Assembly: GCF_031199965.1 (NCBI RefSeq)
Contig: NZ_CP133605.1
Location: 3,008,501-3,072,500, forward strand
DNA: 64,000 nt
Origin: Paenibacillus sp. D2_2
Lineage (GTDB): Bacteria > Bacillota > Bacilli > Paenibacillales > Paenibacillaceae
Direction of reading: 5' to 3'
The translations under genes and the position numbers were made by a program. This document shows positions 27,936-36,972 of this stretch, in pieces. Under the pieces are notes generated by a model. The model searched no databases, was not told the DNA's origin, and saw only the letters and a list, made by a program, of their open reading frames with translations. Each line of letters starts with the position of its first letter. Position 1 is the stretch's first letter.

Positions 27936-29276
27936 CTATTCGTTATTTTTACTGGATTCTCTAACCTTCTTCTTCGTTTGCTTCCAATCCTCAAGTGAAG
28001 CGCCAGCATCAACATGGAGTAATCCACTCTTGGAGATACCGATTTGTTGGGATGAATATATTCCCGTATGCCCAGAGAACAGATAGCTTACGATGCAAGC
28101 TATGAACATATATAATGCCCCTTCAGAGCCGAATATTTCAATTCCCATGATGAAACAAGCTATCGGAGTACTCGTCGCGCCTGAGAAAACAGCAATGAAA
28201 CCAAGCGCGGCCAGGAATGGACCGTATATATGCAGCAGACTAGCCAGCGAATGTCCGAGGGTTGATCCGATGACAAACAGAGGTGTTACCTCTCCTCCCT
28301 GGAATCCGGACCCAAGTGTAATTGATGTGAACAGTAGCTTCCAGAAGAAGGCGAACGGAGAAACCCCGTCCGTCAATGAAGAGGTAATTAAAGGTATGCC
28401 CAGTCCCAGATAATCGCGGCTGCCAACAATGTAGACTAGGGCAATGATAACTAAACCACCAACAGCGGATTTCAATACCGGATTCTTTATCAACCGCGTG
28501 AACATCCTCTTAAGAAAATGAGTGAGTTCGCTAAAACAGAGACCCGTCAATCCAAAGATGACAGAAGCCAGCAATACTTTAAGCAGTACCATAACAGACA
28601 ACGCCGGAATAAAATCAACTGAATAGCTTGTATGGTGAACACTCCATAAATGCGTCGCTACGACATCCGCAATAAAGCTGGCCGCGAAACAAGGAATCAG
28701 TGCCCGGTAACTTATCATACCGATCGCAATCACCTCAAGGCCGAAAATTGTTCCAGCAAGTGGTGTTCCGAACACTGAACCAAAGCCGCCACTAATCCCG
28801 CACATGAGTAGAATCCGCAGGTCCACAGCATCGATTTTGATCATTTTACCAAACCACTCGGCGAGGCTACCACCCATCTGTACCGCGGTTCCCTCACGCC
28901 CAGCCGAACCACCAAATAGATGGGTAACCAGTGTCCCGAACAGTACGAGCGGTGCCATCCTTAGCGGGATCGTCTCTCCTCCCTTCTGAATACCTTCTAG
29001 GATCAAGTTATTCCCTCTTGAACTACTCCCTCCGAGTTTCATATACAAGTAACTGACTAACGCCCCCCCAACAGGCAACAGGAACAACAGCCATGGATGC
29101 GATAGACGCTGCTGCGTCATATAATCCAGACTATGTAGGAATAAGGCCGATGCACTCCCAGCAAGAACCCCGACGATACTGCCAAGAACAAGCCATTTGA
29201 TAAAAGAACCCAGATAAGCAATATGCGGGAACCTATACAGCAGCCGCCCCCGTCTCCCATTTTGTTCGTTCATCAT
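27936..29276 (-). CDS. CLC-F-type fluoride/proton antiporter
   Basis: About 446 residues with 10 or more helices. It is a CLC protein of the fluoride-exporting branch: the selectivity loop GSGIP of chloride CLCs is replaced by GNNLI (in SSSRGNNLILEGI), and the GREGT motif with the gating glutamate is present (GSAGREGTAVQMG). GISGGFGSVFGTPLAGTIFGLEV follows. ATG 29276 is chosen because GAGGAAC lies just before it; a longer start adds ten residues. A fluoride riboswitch in its leader confirms the substrate. Confidence 0.93.
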   Translation of the reverse strand: MMNEQNGRRGRLLYRFPHIAYLGSFIKWLVLGSIVGVLAGSASALFLHSLDYMTQQRLSHPWLLFLLPVGGALVSYLYMKLGGSSSRGNNLILEGIQKGGETIPLRMAPLVLFGTLVTHLFGGSAGREGTAVQMGGSLAEWFGKMIKIDAVDLRILLMCGISGGFGSVFGTPLAGTIFGLEVIAIGMISYRALIPCFAASFIADVVATHLWSVHHTSYSVDFIPALSVMVLLKVLLASVIFGLTGLCFSELTHFLKRMFTRLIKNPVLKSAVGGLVIIALVYIVGSRDYLGLGIPLITSSLTDGVSPFAFFWKLLFTSITLGSGFQGGEVTPLFVIGSTLGHSLASLLHIYGPFLAALGFIAVFSGATSTPIACFIMGIEIFGSEGALYMFIACIVSYLFSGHTGIYSSQQIGISKSGLLHVDAGASLEDWKQTKKKVRESSKNNE

Positions 29277-29335
29277 AAAGTTCCTCTTCTCTAACTTAAT
29301 GTACAATCGTGTGAAGGTCAGAGCCGCTTCGACTC

Positions 29336-29420
29336 AAAAAAAACAGACTCCTACCAGGAATAACATACCTGGTAGGAGTCATTAGCCTTCACGGCGGTTA
29401 TGGCGAACTCCATCGCCTAT
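29336..29420 (-). ncRNA. Fluoride riboswitch (crcB motif) with terminator
   Basis: On the minus strand: GGCGATGGAGTTCGCC (29417-29402) forms P1, then ATAACCGCC, GAAGGCTAATGACTCCTACC. This is the conserved order of the crcB/fluoride aptamer. The CTCCTACC segment also begins a perfect 13-base terminator stem (29346-29358/29368-29380) that runs into eight T. Fluoride would stabilise the aptamer and prevent termination, turning on the CLC-F gene. Confidence 0.95.
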
Positions 29421-29444
29421 ATTATTCAAGAATCAGCTACAAAA

Positions 29445-29473
29445 ATTATATTACATTCGAGTGGCAGCGTCAA
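29445..29473 (-). promoter_or_regulatory. Promoter of the fluoride-riboswitch transcript
   Basis: TTGACG (29473-29468) and a perfect TATAAT (29450-29445) with a 17-base spacer, about 25 bases before the aptamer. Confidence 0.8.
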
Positions 29474-29572
29474 CGTTACATGATTCTGACGATTAAGGCG
29501 AGCTATTCAAGCTTGGGCAGGCAGAAGCCTTACCTCTGCATAGAATGGAATAAAAAGCACAAAGAAGGGTGA

Positions 29573-30660
29573 ATGCCATTGACCAGTTTTCGTAAAGCCT
29601 ACCATTTGAAACAGCGCATCTCCAAGACAATGCTCAAGAAGCGAGGAATACATGGGGTTGGTGTCGGCTTGAAGGAACCCGGCAAGCCGGGTAAGGGGGC
29701 TGCCGTCATCGTCTATGCTACTCCAGCCGCAGCAACAGCTGGCATGCGCAAGCCAAAAACCACGCATACCCGGCAGCCTTTACCAACCATAGCCAAGAAA
29801 ATATCCGGTGTCCCTGTAAGGGTCGTACGTTCCAAAGGCTTCAAAAAGAATTCTAGCAGCGGGAATTTCACGAAGCATATACGTCCGGTGATCGCCGGAT
29901 ACAGCATTGGAAGGCCTGAAGAATCGGGAACCGCCGGTTTGATTGTGAGTACCGATCCTCAGGGCCTTGATCAATATATCTTAAGTAATAACCATGTCCT
30001 CGTTAACAACAATTCGAGCCGTACCTCTGTAACGATTCAGCCTGGCGGTGCCGATGGAGGAACAACCAAGAAGGATCTGGTCGGTTACATGAGCAAATTT
30101 GTCAAGCTGCATAAGAAAAAGAACAATTATATAGACGCGGCTATCACAAAACCACTCAGCAGAAATCTGGTTAAGCCGAGATACGCCGTATATGGTAATG
30201 TTCCTGGACATATCACAAGCTATAAAGTCGGCGATCAGTTCAAGAAAGTAGGTAGAACAAGCGGGGTTGTTACGGGTACAGTTGAATCGATTCACACGGA
30301 TATCCAGGTGAATTACGGCGATTATGGGAATCTGGGTACGATCACCTTCAAGAATCAGAGTATTATTCGAGGGAAGGGTCCTGTCTCTTTACCGGGGACT
30401 CTGGCTCCGTCTGGCTCACGAAAAAAGGTAATAAAGCCGCTGCCGTCAATTTCGCAGGCTCAGATAACGGCCTTCTATCCATCTCTTACCCCATTGACTG
30501 GTTCATGAAAGTATTCGGTGCCAGAGTAGCGAGGAGTGGTAAACATGCCCTCTCCTTACCGGACCGAGGTAAGCAAAAACGCTATGTGTATACACATCCC
30601 TTATCCGCCAAAACCTTAAAAACGATCTCCTGTCGCAAGACATCAGGTAAGTCGAAATAG
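29573..30660 (+). CDS. Trypsin-like serine peptidase, frameshifted
   Basis: About 362 residues. The catalytic triad of a chymotrypsin-fold protease is readable: His in ILSNNHVLVNNN, Asp in NNYIDAAITKP and Ser in PGDSGSVWLTKKG. The Ser motif only appears when one G is added to the run 30394-30397; the frame then continues to the TAG at 30658-30660 with SISYPIDWFMKVFG. The N-terminal 100 residues are very basic, and no signal peptide or membrane helix is visible. It resembles bacterial Nal1/HtrA-like soluble proteases. ATG 29573 follows GAAGGGTGA. Substrate unknown. Confidence 0.8.
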
Positions 30661-30713
30661 TCCCATGGCATAGCAAGCTTGGCGCAAGAAATAATAAGCT
30701 TCAAATACAAAGT

Positions 30714-30744
30714 GAACAGGACCTGACTCCGTCAGGTCCTGTTC
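30714..30744. terminator. Hairpin between the protease and sigma-factor genes
   Basis: GAACAGGACCTGA (30714-30726) pairs perfectly with TCAGGTCCTGTTC (30732-30744). T runs are weak on both sides, but the position between convergent genes suggests a two-way terminator. Confidence 0.65.
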
Positions 30745-30777
30745 AAAGATAATAATTGTATAAATATAATGATGTGG

Positions 30778-31671
30778 TTATTCCATGAAATCCTTCAGAC
30801 GCTTGCTGCGACTAGGATGTCTCAGCTTACGCAGTGCCTTGGCTTCAATCTGACGAATCCGTTCCCGCGTAACGCCGAACTCCTTACCCACTTCCTCCAG
30901 CGTACGGGAGCGTCCATCATCCATCCCAAAACGCAGTCGAAGCACATTCTCTTCACGTTCAGTAAGTGTATCCAGTACTTCCTCCAGCTGCTCGCGCAGC
31001 AGTTCAAATGCGGCTGCATCCGCCGGTGCCAATGCTTCATGATCCTCAATGAAATCACCAAGATTGGAGTCATTCTCCTCACCGATTGGCGTCTCTAATG
31101 AGACCGGCTCCTGCGCAATTTTCATAATCTCGCGGACCTTCTCTGGCGTAATTTCCATCTCAGCTGCAATCTCTTCCGGCGTAGGCTCGCGGCCAATCTC
31201 CTGCAGCAGTTGTCTCGATACGCGGATCAGCTTATTAATTGTCTCAACCATATGCACCGGAATTCGGATCGTCCGGGCCTGGTCAGCAATTGCTCTCGTA
31301 ATCGCCTGACGTATCCACCACGTTGCATACGTACTGAATTTAAATCCCTTGGAATAATCAAATTTCTCTACCGCCTTGATCAGACCCATGTTCCCTTCCT
31401 GGATCAAATCGAGAAATACCATACCCCGGCCGACATAGCGTCGTGCAATACTAACAACAAGACGCAGATTCGCTTCCGCCAAACGGCGTTTCGCTTCTTC
31501 ATCCCCTTGTTCTACCCTTTGTGCCAGCTCAATCTCTTCTTCAGCCGACAACAGAGGAACGCGCCCTATTTCTTTAAGATACATTCTGACCGGATCATCG
31601 ATTTTAACCCCAGGAGGTAACGAAAGGTCATCTGTCAAGTATGATTCAGTATGTTTCAAATCCTCTGCCAT
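30778..31671 (-). CDS. SigA/RpoD-type sigma factor lacking region 1.1
   Basis: 297 residues. From [20 protein letters not shown] to the end it closely resembles the housekeeping SigA of Bacillus: region 2 ([39 protein letters not shown]), region 3 and region 4 ([43 protein letters not shown]). It has only about 16 residues before this core, so region 1.1 is missing; normal SigA is about 370 residues. ATG 31671 follows GGTGGGGG. It is not next to dnaG, the usual rpoD neighbour, so it is probably a second copy. Undamaged. Confidence 0.9.
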   Translation of the reverse strand: MAEDLKHTESYLTDDLSLPPGVKIDDPVRMYLKEIGRVPLLSAEEEIELAQRVEQGDEEAKRRLAEANLRLVVSIARRYVGRGMVFLDLIQEGNMGLIKAVEKFDYSKGFKFSTYATWWIRQAITRAIADQARTIRIPVHMVETINKLIRVSRQLLQEIGREPTPEEIAAEMEITPEKVREIMKIAQEPVSLETPIGEENDSNLGDFIEDHEALAPADAAAFELLREQLEEVLDTLTEREENVLRLRFGMDDGRSRTLEEVGKEFGVTRERIRQIEAKALRKLRHPSRSKRLKDFME

Positions 31672-31822
31672 CAGTCAGACCCCCACCTTAAAAATAAAAA
31701 ACAAATAACTCCACTTTCAATATTTCTACCAGCAGTGTGCCTATTTGACAATTTAGTGCGTTTATGCTAATATATATCTATATTGCATTGAAAACGCCTG
31801 TGTTTTGGCTATCCGTCATTTT

Positions 31823-31851
31823 ATCATACATATTTAATAATTACAAGTCAA
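31823..31851 (-). promoter_or_regulatory. Promoter of the sigma-factor gene
   Basis: TTGACT (31851-31846) and TATGAT (31828-31823) with a 17-base spacer. The predicted 5' leader is about 145 bases, with no recognised RNA structure. Confidence 0.7.
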
Positions 31852-31865
31852 ATTTAAAAATAGAT

Positions 31866-31889
31866 ACGCAGATCCATATGGATCTGCGT
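31866..31889 (-). terminator. Terminator of the kdp operon
   Basis: A perfect 24-base palindrome (ACGCAGATCCAT and its complement) lies just after the end of the kdpD-like gene, with T-rich flanks on both strands. Confidence 0.75.
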
Positions 31890-31904
31890 TTTATTTTTTA
31901 CGAT

Positions 31905-34214
31905 TTAAGATTTTTGTCTTGAGACAATGAGTACGTCTCGCATCGTAGATCCGCGAAGAAGATGCATTGACAGTGCTTCACCCGTCAGCAGGCAGAGCCC
32001 CTTAGGCACCGTTTGCCCGATAATAATCTGTGAGGCGCCTAATTCCTCGGCCCTTGCCAATAATACCGCTGCTGTCTCCTTCCTACGCTTCATATGCAAT
32101 AACTCAAACTTCCCGCCTAATTGCTGAGTCAAGTTACTGATCCTCTCTAACTCAGGAGAATCATCTCTCATATTATGATGCCCCACATAGGCCACATGCC
32201 ACTCGGCTTTAAGACGATATGCCAGCCTAAAGCCTCTGCGAATGATCCGCTCAGCTCCAGAGTTATGATCAATACAGACGAAGATGATCTCTTTCTTACG
32301 CCACGGTCCCCGTAACGATGTTCTCCTCTCCCATGACTCCAAGCGTTCATCCACATCATCTGCCAATTCACGCAGCGCCAATTCTCTAAGAGCAATCAGA
32401 TTTCCCATCTTGAAGAAGGAATTCAAAGATTGCTCTACCTTAGACTGGGCGTAAATCTTCCCTTCACGCAGTCGCAACTGTAGCATCTGCGGGGTTACAT
32501 CAATTAGCTCGACTTCATCCGCCATTTGCAAAATCGCATCCGGAACCCTTTCCCTGACCCTTATTCCAGTCAAACTTTCCACCGAGTCATTCAGACTCTC
32601 CAGATGCTGTACATTGACTGTCGTAATTACCGATACACCTGCTTCAAGAATCAGGAGAATGTCCTCATAACGCTTCTTGAATCTACTTCCCGGAACATTA
32701 GTATGCGCCAATTCATCGATCAGAACGACCTCAGGGTTACGCTGCAATATCGCTCCTGTATCCATCTCCTCCAACTTTGTTTGACGATATTGTAATTTCA
32801 TTCGCGGAATCAATTCCAGCTTTCCGATCTGTTCCTGCGTCTCCCGCCGGCCATGGGTCTCCAGTAATCCAATGACGATGTCGATCCCCTTAGCTCTAAG
32901 CTGATTGCCTTCACGTAGCATCGTATAGGTCTTGCCGACGCCTGGGGCAGCTCCGATATATACTTTCAGAGATCCCTTCTGCAAGTGCTTCTTCCGCTGA
33001 TCCGCTTCCTCCAGGCTAGATCTGCGAAACGTTGTGTTCGCATGATAATCTGATTTGAAGGAACGCATGGCCATAATTCTCTCGCCTTCGGTCTCGGCAC
33101 GATCAGCCATCAGGAATAAATCTGTGTTCTGTAGCTTACGTAGCAGTCCTTTGATCACCGAACCTCTTCTTATGTCTTGCCATGCACTCATTCTGGAATG
33201 GCCCATCACGATTCGGGTAATGTTGCGTTCCAGCGCAAACTCTGCCAACTGGCCCGCTAGCCTCCTTCTGCCCAGTAAAGGAAGTTCCAGAAATTCAGCG
33301 CCGATCTTGCTGCATAACTGCTGAATCGAACTTTTGAAGGCTCGCTGTTCCTGCGATAATTTGGTGCCTGGTTTCATAAATACGGTAACAATAACCTCAC
33401 CATTTAATCGCTTGGCAATTTGTTGCCCGCGTCTAATATAGATTGAGCCGTTCCAATGATACTGAACAGACACTAGAATCCGCTCCGCTGTGCCAGAAGG
33501 CCCAACAAGTCCCTCCGACATACGGTGCTTATCTAACATATCACTTACCCCATCGGCCATAAGCCGAAGAGACAGTTCGCGAAGGACAGCAACATTGTCC
33601 CTACGACAGATAGCTGGATTAACCTTTTGACCGAGCACCCCTTCTTCAATCCGCTTCAATAAGGTCTCGGGTGATACATCGATGAATCTGACCTCGTCAG
33701 CGAGATCAAGTGTCTCCGGCGGTACCGTATCTTCTGCCTGTATTCCCGTGTATTGCTGGGCGATCAGATCAGCACCAGACAATTCATATACATTGATCGT
33801 CGTAATCACACTGATTCCCTGCTCTAGCAGGAACAATATATCCTCCAGCCTGGTTGCAAATCGAGCTTCTTCCCGATTGCGGTGGGCAAGATTGTCAACG
33901 AGCACTACTTCGGGATTACGCTGCAATATTTGTTCTAGTGGAAGGTCCTTCTTCTCACTTCCCTCCTTCATCCAGTGAAGGCTCGGTAGTCGTTCTATCC
34001 CCACAAGCTGTTCCACCGTCTCTTGTCTCTGGGAAGTCGATACCGCACAAGCGATTACATCGATCCCCTGTGATCTCAGAAGCTGCCCCTCGCGTAGCAT
34101 GTGATAGGTTTTGCCCGCACCGCTGGTCGCACCAATCAGCACTTTTAATTTGCCGCGCCTCATTCGCTCAATATACTGCAAAATTTCTTCTGGCGTCTTC
34201 CTTCGATAGGTCAT
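31905..34214 (-). CDS. Tandem KdpD sensor-module protein without histidine kinase
   Basis: About 769 residues. It contains two consecutive copies of the KdpD N-terminal cytoplasmic unit, each a KdpD ATP-binding domain plus a universal-stress-protein-like domain. Copy 1 has Walker A GATSGAGKTY (residues 28-37) and a changed Walker B, VVLVDNLAHRN. Copy 2 (from about residue 415) has GAAPGVGKTY and the canonical VVLIDELAHTNVPGSRFKKRYEDI. There is no membrane region, HisKA or HATPase domain, so it cannot be a normal sensor kinase. It ends the kdpABC operon. ATG 34214 is preferred over upstream TTG/GTG. The USP part of KdpD can bind c-di-AMP in other Firmicutes. Undamaged. Confidence 0.9.
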   Translation of the reverse strand: MTYRRKTPEEILQYIERMRRGKLKVLIGATSGAGKTYHMLREGQLLRSQGIDVIACAVSTSQRQETVEQLVGIERLPSLHWMKEGSEKKDLPLEQILQRNPEVVLVDNLAHRNREEARFATRLEDILFLLEQGISVITTINVYELSGADLIAQQYTGIQAEDTVPPETLDLADEVRFIDVSPETLLKRIEEGVLGQKVNPAICRRDNVAVLRELSLRLMADGVSDMLDKHRMSEGLVGPSGTAERILVSVQYHWNGSIYIRRGQQIAKRLNGEVIVTVFMKPGTKLSQEQRAFKSSIQQLCSKIGAEFLELPLLGRRRLAGQLAEFALERNITRIVMGHSRMSAWQDIRRGSVIKGLLRKLQNTDLFLMADRAETEGERIMAMRSFKSDYHANTTFRRSSLEEADQRKKHLQKGSLKVYIGAAPGVGKTYTMLREGNQLRAKGIDIVIGLLETHGRRETQEQIGKLELIPRMKLQYRQTKLEEMDTGAILQRNPEVVLIDELAHTNVPGSRFKKRYEDILLILEAGVSVITTVNVQHLESLNDSVESLTGIRVRERVPDAILQMADEVELIDVTPQMLQLRLREGKIYAQSKVEQSLNSFFKMGNLIALRELALRELADDVDERLESWERRTSLRGPWRKKEIIFVCIDHNSGAERIIRRGFRLAYRLKAEWHVAYVGHHNMRDDSPELERISNLTQQLGGKFELLHMKRRKETAAVLLARAEELGASQIIIGQTVPKGLCLLTGEALSMHLLRGSTMRDVLIVSRQKS

Positions 34215-34266
34215 TGACTTCTTCACCCCCCACAAGTTATTAACACGTAATTTAGGTCATAACGAT

Positions 34267-34893
34267 CTACGAGTTGCTTCTTGAAATCTGCTCCTTCAAT
34301 GCCATATTAAGCTGCAGCACATTCACTCTTGGCTGGCCAAAGAGACCAAGATCCCGTCCTGTGGTTGCATCCTGAATTAGTAATTCCAGCTTCTCTGCCG
34401 AGATTCCTGTCAACTTACTGACCCGCGGAATCTGTGAATCAGCAGCTTGTGGTGTGATATGAGGGTCAAGTCCAGAGCCCGAATTCGTAATTAAATCAAT
34501 CGGCAACTTGCTTACCGGTACATCTGGATTGTCCTTCTTCCATGCTTCCAGAGACGACTCCATCCGCTGCATGAGCAGTGGGTTGGAAGGTGCGTAATTG
34601 CTGGAGCCTGAGCCCGCTCCGTTATACCCGATACTGGACACCCGCCCTTGAAACAGTTTTGGGTCGGTGAACGACTGACCGATCAACTCAGAGCCAACGA
34701 CCTGCCCTTTGCTATCCTTTACTAAACTTCCGTTAGCCTGCCAAGGGAACAATACTTGCGCCAGCCCTGTACATACTAATGGATAGATGATTCCGCACAG
34801 AACGATCAGAACGAGGCTGAAGCGGAGGCCAGCCCATAAGGCCGTACTCGAAATGGACAACAATGATTGCTTATTAGGCTTGATGACAGCCAT
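34267..34893 (-). CDS. kdpC: Potassium-transporting ATPase subunit KdpC
   Basis: About 208 residues. One N-terminal membrane helix (SLVLIVLCGIIYPLVCTGLA) is followed by the KdpC ectodomain with SELIGQSF, PKLFQGRVS, GSGSSNYAPSNP, NSGSGLDPHITPQAA and GISAEKLELLIQ. ATG 34893 is chosen with AGGAAG eight bases before; the longer frame is not family-like. It lies directly after kdpB, with which it forms the high-affinity K+ pump. Undamaged. Confidence 0.95.
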   Translation of the reverse strand: MAVIKPNKQSLLSISSTALWAGLRFSLVLIVLCGIIYPLVCTGLAQVLFPWQANGSLVKDSKGQVVGSELIGQSFTDPKLFQGRVSSIGYNGAGSGSSNYAPSNPLLMQRMESSLEAWKKDNPDVPVSKLPIDLITNSGSGLDPHITPQAADSQIPRVSKLTGISAEKLELLIQDATTGRDLGLFGQPRVNVLQLNMALKEQISRSNS

Positions 34894-34921
34894 ATAGATT
34901 ACTTCCTTTCTGACACCTGAT

Positions 34922-36952
34922 TTAGATCCATAAATGAACGAACAGATCAATTAGCTTAATTCCGAAAAATGGAGCCACAACCCCGCCTAGTCCGTAAATC
35001 AGTAAGTTTCTGCTTAGAAGGCGTTGCGAGCTCATCGGCCTGTACTTGACGCCGCGCATGGCAATCGGGATCAGCAGAGGAATAATCACTGCATTGAAGA
35101 TCAATGCGGACAGTATAGCCGAGAGCGGTGAACCGAGCTTCATTATATTAAGCGTGCTCATCTCCGGAATCGCAATCATGAACATTGCTGGGATGATTGC
35201 GAAATATTTGGCAATATCATTAGCGATACTGAAGGTGGTTAACGCACCGCGAGTCATCAAGAGCTGCTTGCCAATTGCTACGACCTCAATCAATTTGGAA
35301 GGATCCGAATCGAGGTCCACCATATTGGCCGCCTCCTTGGCGGATACAGTACCACTGTTCATCGCTAACCCCACATCCGCTTGCGCCAGCGCCGGAGCAT
35401 CATTTGTTCCGTCGCCAGTCATTGCAACCAATTTCCCCTCGGCCTGTTCACGTCGAATGACTTCGATCTTATCCTCCGGCGTACATTCGGCGATATAGTC
35501 GTCCACTCCCGCTTCTCTTGCAATCGTAGCAGCAGTCAGAGGGTTATCGCCCGTACACATAATGGTCCGGATCCCCATCTTGCGAAGCTGCTCGAATCGC
35601 TCCTTCATGCCGGGCTTAACGGTATCCTTAAGATGAATAATGCCATAGATCATTTCATCGACTGCAACCGCCAGCGGGGTTCCACCAACTGTAGCCACAC
35701 GCTTGGCAGCGGCCTCTAGATCGCTTGGAATTTGCCCGCCTTGGTTGCTGACCCATCTCATCATCGCATCGACGGCTCCCTTGCGTACCCTCCGGCCATC
35801 CTGCAGATCGACACCGCTCATGCGTGTCTCTGCTCTGAACTCGATGCTCGTTCCGGAGGAAGCTAGCGTCTCATCAAATTCAAGGCCTCGCTCTCTCAGT
35901 AATTCAAGTACAGAACGTCCTTCCGGCGTCTCGTCGAACCTTGAAGAAATAGCTGCCCAGCGGGCTAGCTCAGCTTCTTCCTTTCCTCCAACCGGAAGGA
36001 ACTCAGCTGCCATCCGATTACCGTACGTAATCGTCCCTGTCTTATCTAGTATCATCGTGTTAACATCACCAGCTGCCTCTACGGCTTTGCCTGACATCGC
36101 AAGAACGTTGTATTGAGTAACACGATCCATACCCGCAATCCCAATGGCAGACAACAAACCGCCAATGGTCGTTGGTATCAGACAGACGAGCAGTGATATT
36201 AGCACAGTAGTCCCAAGATGGATATTCAAATAGTCTCCAATCGGCTTAAGCGTAATGACGACGATCAGGAATATAACCGTTAATACGGTGAGCAAAGTAC
36301 CCAAGGCAATTTCATTCGGTGTCTTCTGTCTCTCTGCCCCCTCGACCAATGAAATCATCCGGTCGATGAACGATTCGCCAGGATCACTTGTGATTCGAAC
36401 TATAATTTTGTCACTAACCACCATGGTTCCGCCTGTAACAGAGCTGAAATCCCCTCCGGCTTCTTTTATGACAGGTGCCGACTCTCCAGTGATTGCTGAC
36501 TCATCCACTGAAGCTAATCCTTCGATGATCTCACCATCTCCGGGGATCATCTCCCCTTGGGAGACGACAACAATATCGCCTTTGCCAAGTTCAGAGGAAG
36601 CTACGCTGATCGTGCTGTTACCGACTAGTTTGTTAGCCATGACCTGCTGCTTCGTCTTCTTCAGGCTGTCCGCCTGGGCCTTCCCCCTTCCTTCTGCAAG
36701 GGCTTCTGCAAAATTCGCGAACAATATCGTGATAAGCAGGATCAAGAAGATGACTACGTTATATCCCGTGTGGTGATCATCTCCCAATAAACGAGGGAAT
36801 ATGATCTGCAGCAATACGAGGAATGCCCCGATCTCTACCACGAACATTACCGGATTTTTGATCATTAAGACCGGATTCAGTTTTTTGAAGCTATCCAGTA
36901 CAGCCCCTTGAATCAGTTTTCCAGTTAACATTGATTTACGCTTAGTGCTCAT
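34922..36952 (-). CDS. kdpB: Potassium-transporting P-type ATPase subunit KdpB
   Basis: Catalytic subunit, about 676 residues. The phosphorylation motif [11 protein letters not shown], the TGES motif (AITGESAPV) and [17 protein letters not shown] hinge are all intact, with eight or so membrane helices. The serine of TGES, which is phosphorylated for regulation in E. coli KdpB, is conserved. ATG 36952 follows GAGGTG; a GTG three codons upstream is less likely. Undamaged. Confidence 0.96.
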   Translation of the reverse strand: MSTKRKSMLTGKLIQGAVLDSFKKLNPVLMIKNPVMFVVEIGAFLVLLQIIFPRLLGDDHHTGYNVVIFLILLITILFANFAEALAEGRGKAQADSLKKTKQQVMANKLVGNSTISVASSELGKGDIVVVSQGEMIPGDGEIIEGLASVDESAITGESAPVIKEAGGDFSSVTGGTMVVSDKIIVRITSDPGESFIDRMISLVEGAERQKTPNEIALGTLLTVLTVIFLIVVITLKPIGDYLNIHLGTTVLISLLVCLIPTTIGGLLSAIGIAGMDRVTQYNVLAMSGKAVEAAGDVNTMILDKTGTITYGNRMAAEFLPVGGKEEAELARWAAISSRFDETPEGRSVLELLRERGLEFDETLASSGTSIEFRAETRMSGVDLQDGRRVRKGAVDAMMRWVSNQGGQIPSDLEAAAKRVATVGGTPLAVAVDEMIYGIIHLKDTVKPGMKERFEQLRKMGIRTIMCTGDNPLTAATIAREAGVDDYIAECTPEDKIEVIRREQAEGKLVAMTGDGTNDAPALAQADVGLAMNSGTVSAKEAANMVDLDSDPSKLIEVVAIGKQLLMTRGALTTFSIANDIAKYFAIIPAMFMIAIPEMSTLNIMKLGSPLSAILSALIFNAVIIPLLIPIAMRGVKYRPMSSQRLLSRNLLIYGLGGVVAPFFGIKLIDLFVHLWI

Positions 36953-36972
36953 CTTTGGCACACCTCTTCGAT

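Noticed and set aside
31905-34214. Calling the gene kdpD (sensor histidine kinase)
   Set aside because: Neither the kinase domains nor the four membrane helices are present, and no frame beside it supplies them.
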